Below, in pieces: positions 38,492 through 47,555 of a stretch of DNA of 64,000 bases. The position numbers and the translations under genes were made by a program. The stretch is from Marsupella aquatica (Eukaryota > Marchantiophyta): assembly GCA_973895155.1 (NCBI GenBank), contig OZ316895.1, positions 6,634,001-6,698,000 on the forward strand, read 5' to 3'. Each line of letters begins with the position of its first letter. Within the stretch, counting starts at the first letter, position 1. The notes under the pieces were generated by a model, which was given only the letters and a program-made list of their open reading frames with translations, made no database searches and was not told the origin of the DNA.

Positions 38492-39009
38492 TCCTTTGAC
38501 ATGAATCAAAAATCTCATCGTCAAATGATGATGGAGCGCATTGCACGTGCAAAGGTTATGAACCAAAACATGATATGGAGTCAAGCTGAAGACCTGATAC
38601 CCGGTCTTCCGGATGATATTGTCGAGAAATATATTTGGCCATTAGTCAAAGAGTTTTTCCACTCTCTTGGGAATTTGTCGGATAATGCGATTAAAAATCG
38701 GGTCATGGACTTGATCGCCATTTGAACAGTCAGTAAGAAGTGGTGCCACATAGTTACTTATAGTAGTACTTGGGGGATGGTCACCTTGGTAGCTTACAAC
38801 TTCACTGATAGACCAGGATATGAATCGCTTCGAAGAAATTTGACTTCACGGAGTGTAGCATTCAGATTTACAGAATCCATCAGAACTCTCCTGCCACTGG
38901 ACATTCTGGGTGGATTTGAAGGATCTGAACTTGACACGTTTAGGAACCTTTGGTTTTGGTTAGATGAAGATGAGCGAAAGGATTGGGTCAGGATAAATGT
39001 TCCTAAAAT
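38492..39009 (+). pseudogene. F-box-like exon, copy 2, spliced to the ParB-like exon
   Basis: The exon opens after TATGTTGCAG and reads SFDMNQKSHRQM, then IPGLPDDIVEKYIWPLVK and, after a TGA at 38723, TVSKKWCHIV, again the F-box-like pattern. It ends with FWLDEDERKDWV. The donor is at 39010 (GTAATC) after two bases of a codon; the acceptor at 39086 supplies the third base and the frame of the next exon continues exactly. This is a phase-consistent junction, so this domain is probably the N-terminus of the large gene that follows. The 77-bp intron carries GACGCGACCATGCGCGTG. Confidence 0.55.
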
Positions 39010-39086
39010 GTAATCGGCATGACGCGACCATGCGCGTGTTAGTATTTTATAATAAATGTTTAACTTTCAATATTTGTCTATTTCAG

Positions 39087-42000
39087 AATGGATCCTACCA
39101 GAACTTCAAAGCAAAAAAGAGACTCGTCTAAAGCTGCTTCTCGTAAGAAAGCCAAGACAAAAATGACTCCCGCGGAGACATCCATACTTGCATATCGAGG
39201 AAAGTCAATCAGAGAGAGAACAATGGAGACAAAGAGTATCCATCTCTTTGATTCGACTGAGATATCCGATTTTGGAATAGTCGTTCGCAATGGGGCTGTC
39301 CGTCTTGTGGTGGCAAAAAATGATAAAGCTACAGTTTTGGAGAGATCACAAATTCTTGGGTGTTTCTTTGAGAAGAACATGAAAGTTAAAGAGTGTACGG
39401 AGGGATTGGTTCTGCTAGTCAACGACGACCAGCAGGAGGACAAAATAAGCATTTGTTTGGATCGAACGCAATATGTAACCTTCAATCAGCCCAGAATCGA
39501 TGATCTTCTAGGTGCAAGGCACTCCTTGGAAAAGGTTACTAGTGTGGGATATCCTTCCGATCCAAAGGGATCAACGGGCTCAGATTTGATTTGTCAATAC
39601 ATTATTGACATACTTGAGTTCCAGAGAGTTCCTTTCAACCAGGGATTTTGCTTGGGAAAGGCCCCCCTAGTGACCAAGGTTGAAGTATACTCGGCGGAGA
39701 ATCTTCCAAAAGTAATTACCTCAGCGAATGTCGGGGCTCTATTCGATTCTTTCCTCAAAGAATATAGTGTTGTGAATATATTTAAAAGCAAGTCATTTTT
39801 TGTTGAGACATCACGTTGTCATCTTGCACCGGACCATATCAAGTGCCGAGAGTGGAATCATGATTACACAGATAGGCTAAAGAATTCACTCCTCTCTCAT
39901 TCGGCTATAAAGTTTGAAAAGCGATGCTGCTTTTTAGTCCCTGTGAAGTGGGTTCAGTCGGAGGCCGACAGAGATCCCGACTACAATGGGACGCCCTACG
40001 ATTCGGCGCCAACAGAGGAGGACACTATGACCAGTCATTTTTGGATACTCGGAGGCCAGCACACAATAATGGCGTACAAATTGCTAAAAAAGGTTGACAA
40101 AGTCAGCCAAGTTGTACGAGACGCATGCGGTATTGTAGAAGCTGTAATGTTTTGGGCAACGCTCAACAACGACAATAATGTTCATTTGATGGGACTATTG
40201 AAGGCTCTGCACCACTGTCATCAAACATCAATGGAAGAAGGACAATTTCTCACCATTGTACGACAGTGTCATAATATCTGGAACTCATTTGGGCGGCCTG
40301 GATCACATTATCGTCATCCAAATTGGAAGGTATGTAAATAACCCTCTTCGATCACATTATCGTTTAAAATTTTGTCACGCAAACTGGCCAGTCAATCTTA
40401 GAATTTTTCTCACGCAAACGGTCACGTCAATCTTAGAATTGTCATGTTTCCATTATTGTTCAGGTATTTATGAGAGCTACAAGTTTTATTTGCCCATGGG
40501 CTCAAATGGGGAAGAACGAAATGATGAAATTTGGAGAATTGGCTCCGTTTCTCTTTACAATGGAGGACGAAACATTCAAGAAGTGGATGGAGGTCTACGA
40601 ACTATCAAGGACAGGAGAGCTTGTAATTTACAACGGAATTTTACAGATGGACGCCATCAAAATTGTGGATAATCCCTGTGCTTATCATCTTATGAAGAAA
40701 ACATTCCGTTCTTGTCAAGGGTGCTCGGACTCGGTTCTTCGAAAGGCAACGGAATATATGTTGAGCGGAAGACTGTCTATACTCAAAAACCGAAGCATCA
40801 AAGTGAAATCTGGGAAGGCGAGGAAGTCCTCTAAGGCTCCGGTGTTGTCAACGACCAGCATGAGTTTGGAGCAATTTTGTATAAAGAAGAAGACAAAAGT
40901 TGAGTTTGAGATTTTATTATTGAGTAAACTCAACGGGGATACATCCACCCGGACGGAGCTAAAAAGTCTGATAGATTCAGCGCGGAAATTGCGGGTCAAA
41001 GGAATGATTGATCGCTTTAAGCTCGACAAGATGGTGCTGAAGCAGTTGAGAGATGCGCTTAGTGGTTATTTGAAGAAGTGCTTAAATGTAAATATTAGTA
41101 ATGATAATTTGTTGAAAGAGATCGACCCAATATTCCACAGGTTGGTGGAAGGAATACAGAAATCAGTTGATAGTCAAGGAAACCAACTAGTGCGGCCGGT
41201 CGGTGAGAGGCTGAAATTACGATCCCTGCAGGATATACAAAATGTTGGGTTTGCTGACTATACCATACGTGAAGACAAGAACCTTGCGAGCTTGATTTAT
41301 TTTGATTCCTCATCAATGGGAGATTTGCGTCCGCCCAATTGCCCATTCTATGAGGGGTTATTTCATGCTATTAGCGAGATAGGGGCAAAACCACACCATG
41401 TGGTTATTATTGTAGCCTCTCCCGTTGAGTCTTATTTAATCAAACGAGTATTAGGGAAGTACACACACTACGTTGCTGTCGATAGCCATTATATTCAGAA
41501 GCGGCCGAAGGAGAAGAAGCTTATTGTAACCTACGCTTTTCACAGCTTGGCCTTCAGCACAATGGGCGATACACAAGCCCTCGAGTTCCAATTGGTCTCC
41601 AAATATCGGATTGAGAAGATAGCCAATTTTAAAGAGAGCGACGAGTACACAACACCTTCCCCAGAAAAGATACTTCCATTCTTTGAAAGTATTGTTAGTC
41701 AATTCGTCCAATGTGGGGAATGGGCTATATGCTTCGGCGAGGGAACCAACTTGATCCAGTGCTTAATGGTAAGTTTTGAGATTTATATTTTGGGGTTTCA
41801 ATTTTAAGATTATTTAGATTTTTATATTCTCAATTAATATTGTGAACTAATTTTGGCTTTTTTTACAGGATGCTGGATCCAATGTAAAATATTACTGCCC
41901 TGTGGCAATGCATAGGGAGTTGTCTTGTTTCTTGCAACACACCACGGCGACAATTGATACAACGCTGTCATTGATTGACCCAGTACGGGCTAGTATAGAA

Positions 42001-42190
42001 AAATGTATAGATAAATTAATGAAGTACCGTCCATCTGTAACTGCTCTCAGGGCTGATGTTTTGGATGTCCTCCACGAACAACATATCCCTGCTAATATTT
42101 GTAATCAATTATTGCAAGAGTATGCCCTCTCTGAAGATTCTGATCGATTGTACATTCGGCCAACGGAGTACCCTCGTGGGCCAATCCAAG
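39087..42190 (+). CDS. ParB/DGQHR-like plus methyltransferase-like exons
   Basis: Three exons, all open: 39087-40329, 40464-41768 and 41869-42190. Their introns have GTATGT..CAG and GTAAGT..CAG borders, and all junctions are phase-consistent (next junction phase 1 into 42319). The first exon starts with a basic stretch (KKAKTKM) and near its end has FWILGGQHTIMAYKLL, resembling the GxHR-type loop of ParB-like and DGQHR domains. The second has a basic region, then LIYFDSSSMGDLRPPNCPFY, a hydrophobic strand HHVVIIVASPVESYLIKRVL, and near its end GEWAICFGEGTNLIQCLM, running on as DAGSNVKYYC; this order resembles a beta-class DNA methyltransferase whose catalytic DPPY and FxGxG motifs have degenerated. 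Both assignments are structural guesses. No in-frame stop occurs in about 955 codons, unlike the neighbouring exons. Confidence 0.6.
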
Positions 42191-42318
42191 GTAGGTTACT
42201 TTTGAACCCTCTTACTTTTTCTTGTGTCACGCGAACATGCGCGTGGACATTCTTAACATTTCTTTTCATGCAAATATGTGCGTAAGTCATTCTTATCTAA
42301 TGATCTGATTTTATTCAG

Positions 42319-44055
42319 ATCAAGTCGATTGCGGCTTCAATGTTGAGGATGCAAGGAGCAATGGTGATGCGGATGGTGAGGGGGAATGTGACGCGGATGG
42401 GGATGTTAATGACCAAGATCCAAAGTGGATGACCGATACGCAGAACGACGTCGGAGATTTCAACAATAGCAAGGAAGAGAGTGACGGAGAAGAGATGAAG
42501 GACGCTGAGGACGTTGATGAAGAGGACGAGGACATGGAGGGTTCTGAGGACGCTGAGGACTCTGATGAAGAGGCCACACAGGATCCTTGACATGAGGCGG
42601 ACCGAGAGGAGGAGACCAGAGAGGAGTCGGCCCGGCAGGAGGACGCCCGGCAGGAGGCGGCCCGGCAAGAGGAGCTTCAAAAGAAGGAGGCAGCCCCGCA
42701 GGAGGAGGCCCGACAAGAGGCGGCCCGGCAAGAGGAGCTTCAAAAGAAGGAGGCGACCCAACAGGAGGAGGCCCAACAAGAGGCGGCCCGGCAAGAGGAG
42801 CTTCAAAAGAAGGAGGCAGCCCCGCAGGAGGAGGCCCGACAAGAGGCGGCCCGGCAAGAGGAGCTTCAAAAGAAGGAGGCGACCCAGCAGGAGGAGGCCC
42901 AACAAGAGGCGGCCCGGCAAGAGGAGCTTCAAAAGAAGGAGGCGACCCGGCAGGAGGAGGCCCGACAAGAGGCGGCCCCGGCAGGAGGCGGCCTGGCAGG
43001 AGGCGGCCCGACAAGAGGCGGCTCGACAAGAGGAGCTTCAAAAGAAGGAGGCTAAGAAGAAAAAGGCGGCAGCTAGAAAAGCAACTGCCGCAAAGAAGAA
43101 GGAAAAAGCCGACACTGAGAAAGCCCAGGCTGAGAGAGTCCTTTTAGTGACAAAGGCAAATAGGGCCAAGGCGGAGAGCGTGGCGGCTGAGAGGCTGCTG
43201 GCCGAGAGGATGGCGGACAAGATCGAACAAACCGCAAGACCGGAAAGGGTGGAGGCGGAGAAGTTGGAGGCGGAAAAGGTTGATTCCGCAAGACTGGAGA
43301 GAGAAGAAGCCGCAAGACTGGAGAGGGTGGAGGCGGAGAAGGTGGAGGCAGAGAGGAAGGAGGCCGAGAGGGCCGAGGATCTTTCGCTTATTCCTGAGGC
43401 ACAACGTCTATCGAAAATAAAGCTGAAGTTGAAGAAGCCTTCTTCACCCTCAGTTGCAGTTAAGAAGAAAATATTAGACTAATTTCTTCGCCCGGAGTTT
43501 GAATTTAACGATCCACCCTTAAGTACAGTCTCGTTGGAAGATTGGAATAAATATTCACCGGAGCAGCTTTGAGTCCAGGCTATCCTTGCTTTGCAATATT
43601 GGAAGGGTCTTTTGATTACCTAGGAGAAAACTGCCACTACATCCAGAATGGAGACAATCATCAATAATGTCCGCTTTTCCGAGAATCGAGTGCAAGACCT
43701 GGGAACATCTTTGGCACCAGACTCGGCTCAAGTCGTTAAGAGACTAACATCTGACTTGATATGAGTGGGTTTGTGGTCTCGACCCCGATATACTAGTACA
43801 GAGGTCACTCGCACAGAAATTGTGGCACCGGATATTTTGGAATCGAATTCCCAGATTGTGGAATATTTAAATCAAATGCCACAACCATTCAAAGGTCTTC
43901 CTGCCTCATCACTCCAACCTTCACAAACTGGTCCGGTGGAGTGATCACTGCGGTCTCAAGGAGGGCTGAAGGATGTTGTTGCGAAGGAGGCACCCAAGAG
44001 ATCAGCTGCAAAAAGGCCAGATCCACCCAATCCAAAGGTCATTCGCAAGCTATAA
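42319..44055 (+). pseudogene. Acidic and Glu-rich coiled-coil exon, decayed
   Basis: Continues the preceding exon in phase (G plus AT). It opens with an acidic stretch (EDVDEEDEDMEGSEDAEDSD), meets TGA at 42588, then continues in the same frame through a 63-bp tandem repeat encoding ARQEELQKKEA-type heptads. An extra C in the C-run at 42976-42979 shifts the frame; the new frame continues as an Ala/Glu/Lys coiled coil (KAQAERVLLVTKANRAKAES). Beyond a TAA at 43480 the same frame stays protein-like across TGA 43570, TAG 43621, TGA 43762 and TGA 43942. It stops at 44053. A phase-0 splice from near 44033 to the Ulp1 exon is possible, but its donor (GTCATT) is weak. Confidence 0.65.
42600..43050 (+). 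repeat. 63-bp coding minisatellite
   Basis: The marker GAGGAGCTTCAAAAGAAGGA starts at 42669, 42732, 42795, 42858 and 42921, exactly 63 bp apart, with a final copy at 43030 after a degenerate stretch. 63 bp equals 21 residues, or three heptads, so length changes keep the coiled coil in register. Confidence 0.95.
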
Positions 44056-44188
44056 GCTTAAAGTTTCTATTATAGCCGTCATTATTTTATTATTGATTTG
44101 TTATTGTTTCTGTTTTCTGAGGTAGAACCCTTAGGCTACAACCTCAGTACGTTATTTGAAGGCGTACTGAAATCTCTGTTTTTTGCAG

Positions 44189-44976
44189 TTTTTTGAAAAT
44201 TTGGCTAGTCAAATAGATCAATGCCTTGATCCTTCTAAGGATATGGAAGAGCTATTGACCAAGTTCTTACAACACTCAATCAAGAGAAAACATATGATGT
44301 GTCTGAGACCGTGCGAGTTTCTCACCGATGATATAATTAATGTTTATTTGAGTTTTCTCAAACTGATTCTCGATAGAGTTGGAAAGTCAGACCTTGTCAA
44401 ATTCTTCCAAACACACCATTTTGAGCTTCTCTCCATGGATCCTACCATTTTCGATGAGGAGAGAGCAGCTTGGACAAAGGAGTTTCCGCTAAAAATCAGT
44501 GAATACGACAAACTGGTCTTTCCAGTACACAATGTTGTGAAAGAATATTGGTCATTGGTAGTTGTGTATCCAAAGGAGAAATGGCTCGAGTACCTAGATT
44601 CTCTAGTTCATAATCGACAAAATCCTGGGGTGCTAGATATTGTTGGGAAGTATTACGCCAACGAAATTGGCTGGAGAACTGGTGTCAACTTGGATCTCTC
44701 AGGTTGGGAACGGATATATCGGAATGATATTCCTCACCAGAGTGACGACCACAGTTGTGGTGTGTTTATCTTGAGATACGCCAAGTGCTTGTGTCAAGGA
44801 AACAAAATTAATTTTGCCACAGATCAAATTGAGAAATTCCGTAGGGAGATAGTCTTGTCGTTATTTGACATGGACTTCCGCAAGCCGACGTCCGCAATAA
44901 CCTAGTTATCGGGATCCATGCTGCTATGATTGACATTTCTGGCGGAATTCCAGCACTGAACGACCATCTTGTACAG
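44189..44976 (+). pseudogene. Ulp1-type SUMO peptidase domain, catalytic His lost
   Basis: The exon opens after CTCTGTTTTTTGCAG. It shows the C48 peptidase layout: CLRPCEFLTDDIINVYLSFL (substrate-side helix), then KEYWSLVVVYP where family members have HW, then LDSL (catalytic Asp), and PHQSDDHSCGVFIL with the Gln and nucleophilic Cys. The expected His is Tyr (codon TAT at 44546, one transition from CAT), so the domain is probably inactive. A TAG at 44903 ends the frame, but a one-base shift near 44875 restores an open frame (ADVRNNLVIGIHAAMIDISG) up to a GTAATA donor at 44977, in phase with the next exon. Ulp1 domains are common cargo of plant transposons. Confidence 0.85.
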
Positions 44977-45062
44977 GTAATACACTTCATTTCAGTGTCT
45001 CTTTTTGTAGTCACGCGACCGTTCGCGTTATAAACTTATTTTCATTTCTTAATGTTTCACAG

Positions 45063-45968
45063 AAGCCAATCCCGAAACCCCCTGATCGAGTATCGAAGGC
45101 ACCAGTCCGGAAGTCCGGTGATCGTCCGGAGGCGGGAAAAAAACAGACCGTTCTAGTACGTTCTCCAAACCCTACGGCACAAAAATCACAGGTACAGATG
45201 GCGCCTAATCCATTGGCAAAGAAGTCACCGGTTCAGAAGAGACTTGTAATTTTCGATCTGAATCGGGTACTTATCTGGTCAGAAAAGATCAGCCCTGGGA
45301 TGCCCATTCGGTCAAGGGGTGTGAGACAGATGCACAAGGTTATCTATCCAAGGCCTGATTTAATGGAATTTCTTGAGAAGGTGGCAGATCTATACGACAT
45401 TGCGATCTGGTCGTGCATGTTCAAACGGAATATTCTATCTTGTGTAAGGCTGATACTTTGACCCGAAGTTTTGAAACGTATTAAATTTATATGGGGACAA
45501 GAATCAACTCGACCTATTGGGAAGAATAATAATGACATCCCCTTATTTTTCAAATGTCTCTCCGACATTGCCGCCGATATTAAAGATTACAACATCGAGA
45601 ATGTCATTCTTATCGATGATGCTGCATATAAGACAAGCCTTAATAACTTCTATTCATCGCTGTATCCCGATGCATATTCTGGGCTCGATGATGACCTATT
45701 TTTTAGAAAGAAACTATATCCATATCTATGCGACATGTCAATTGACAAGTTGACATTCCGCGAGCTCCTTAGTGGATATGGGATTCCAACGTTCTCTCAA
45801 GAAAATCTTGAGAGAGATTATATTGATAAGACGAATCTTTGGAGGAGAAATGTGATCATTCGTAATTAGGGGAATAAAGACCATTTAGCAAAGTTTGACG
45901 AATATATGAAATACTTATCTGCCGAAAAAGACCGTGCTATAGAAGCCCAGGATAAGTCCGATAAGTAA
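45063..45968 (+). pseudogene. FCP1/NIF-like phosphatase domain 1
   Basis: The exon opens after TTTCACAG, phase 0 from the Ulp1 exon, with a Pro/Lys linker (PKPPDRVSKAPVRKSG), then RLVIFDLNRVLIW. Plant NIF-like proteins often have DLNG at this place instead of DLDET. YPRPDLMEFLEKV, DIAIWSCM and later NVILIDDAAYKTSLNN match the FCP1/SCP haloacid-dehalogenase fold, with the second DD present. A TGA at 45459 and a TAG at 45867 interrupt the frame, which otherwise runs open to TAA 45966. Members dephosphorylate phosphoserines such as those of the RNA polymerase II tail; activity here is doubtful. Confidence 0.8.
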
Positions 45969-46092
45969 ACGTTTATTATCAATTATTATTTATAAATTGA
46001 TTGAAATTGAACTTTATATTTTGGGAGTGACGCGCCCGGTCGCGTGGTTGTTTGCAATTGCATAATATGAGAATCGAATTGTTCATTTACAG

Positions 46093-46791
46093 GTGTCTAA
46101 GTGGAGCAGGTCGCGTCAACTTCTAGTTTTAGGACTGGAAAACTTCCTGTGCTCTGTTTCAAAATATACTCCTCAGTTCAAGTTGACACCCGGAATTCGT
46201 ATCGGATCTCTATGTGTCGTTCCGAGGCCGCATCTTCATGATCTTATAAAATTATGTTATGATCATTTTGATGTGATGGTCTGGTCTATTCTCGACGATA
46301 AATTGGTTTATCAGATACTTTCAGAAGTGTTGTCGAGCGACCTGTCGCAGCTGATATATGTGTTCACGCGGGATTATTGCTGGAATCTTGGTTATGTGAA
46401 GAAAAATTATAAGACTGTTGTCTTCAAATCTATTGAGAGACTACGTGATATGTTTCAAGATTATCGACTAGAGAATATAATCCAGATTGATGCCTGTCCT
46501 TCCCATACATGCCAGACAACTGTATGCGGATTATTGTTCTCTAAGTCATTTCAAGGATCGTTGGATGATGTCGTTTTGAGGGATGACCTCATTCCATATT
46601 TACGAAAGCTATCAGATTTAGGGCTTTGTCTTGCGTTCGCTAACAAGTTTGATTATCCCATCTGGTCGATTAGAAATCTACATCGAGATTGGGATCTGAA
46701 CGAGGATATATGGGAGCATCTGTACGTGCAGAGACATGCGGATCAAGTTCTTATCAAGCACTTCAATAGACGTCACTTATCAATGGCCAGA
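46093..46791 (+). pseudogene. FCP1/NIF-like phosphatase domain 2, nucleophile lost
   Basis: Opens after CATTTACAG at 46092 and is open to a GTGTAG donor-like site at 46792. It reads RQLLVLGLENFLC where the catalytic Asp motif should be, so the nucleophile is Gly. PRPHLHDLIKLCYDHFDVMV, then YVFTRDYCWNLGYVKK and ENIIQIDACPSHTCQ follow the fold of domain 1, but the second DD is DA. The domain is a paralogue that can hardly be an active phosphatase; it may be a binding module. The join to the previous exon is not resolved because no phase-matching donor was found. Confidence 0.75.
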
Positions 46792-46883
46792 GTGTAGAGG
46801 ATGTTGTCTCTATAATATGTGACGCGACCATTCACGTGACTACATCCATACGGGCTCATGCATCTTCTTGTGTTTCTCTACAG

Positions 46884-47555
46884 GAGATTCATTGCAGTAG
46901 AGAAAATGGGCTCATAGTTTTAGATGTGGAGCATCTACTCTGTTACACTGCACCGCATTCCCGACTGATGGCGGTCTCAACTGGAATTCGGATTGGGAAT
47001 ATACATGTTTTTCCAAGGCCTCATCTTCAGAAATTCTTGAGATTCTATTTTGAGAATTTCGATGTAGGGATCTGGTCCTCTCTTGGGAAGAACCTTTTAG
47101 ATCAGATTTTAGCATCTATTTTTACTGCAATGGAAATGGCCTCATTTAAGTATATTTGGGATCAGTCTCATTGTTACTTATGCGATGGGCTGACATCAAA
47201 TAAGCGGATATTTTTGAAGTGTTTTGAGAAGGCGTATCTGCAGCAAAATATAATGCTTATCAAATCCGATGCATTTCATGCTTGTTTAGATCCTGTTGTT
47301 GGATCATTATTTCCGCCCAAATATTTTGGGTCGGTTGACGACAGTTTCCTGATTAACTTGCTGATTCCGTATCTTAGCAAGCTAGCAAAATCTTGTGAGC
47401 CGCTTGTCATTGCCAATGGAAGAGATTATCCTGATTGGTCAGTTAAATCTATTTTTAGAGAGTATGATTATAATCATACTCTATGGGAAGACCCTGTGAT
47501 TCAGAGGCATGGAGATAGATATCTAGTAGAGCAATTTAACAGACTCCCAATTTAG
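46884..47555 (+). CDS. FCP1/NIF-like phosphatase domain 3
   Basis: Opens after TTCTCTACAG, phase 0 with the proposed donor at 46792, and ends at a stop at 47555 (about 223 codons). The block GLIVLDVEHLLC keeps the first Asp but has Glu for the second. FPRPHLQKFLRFYFENFDVG, YIWDQSHCYLCDG and YPDWSVKSIF align with domain 2. The DD block is IKSD. No internal stop is present. It forms the C-terminal end of the exon chain. The intron before it carries GACGCGACCATTCACGTG. Confidence 0.75.
   Translation, partial: EIHCSRENGLIVLDVEHLLCYTAPHSRLMAVSTGIRIGNIHVFPRPHLQKFLRFYFENFDVGIWSSLGKNLLDQILASIFTAMEMASFKYIWDQSHCYLCDGLTSNKRIFLKCFEKAYLQQNIMLIKSDAFHACLDPVVGSLFPPKYFGSVDDSFLINLLIPYLSKLAKSCEPLVIANGRDYPDWSVKSIFREYDYNHTLWEDPVIQRHGDRYLVEQFNRLPI

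Noticed and set aside
42514-42975. Arg-rich open frame (RRRPGKRSFKRRR repeats)
   Set aside because: It is the shifted frame of the Glu-rich coiled-coil repeat; the flanking exon phase and composition support the Glu-rich frame until the C insertion.
42315-43041. Long Leu/Gly- and Pro-rich open frames on the minus strand
   Set aside because: They mirror the 63-bp coding minisatellite and have no independent support.
37882-45968. Genetic-code reassignment of TGA
   Set aside because: TAG and TAA also interrupt, frameshifts are present, and the intact host genes nearby use normal stops; decay is simpler.
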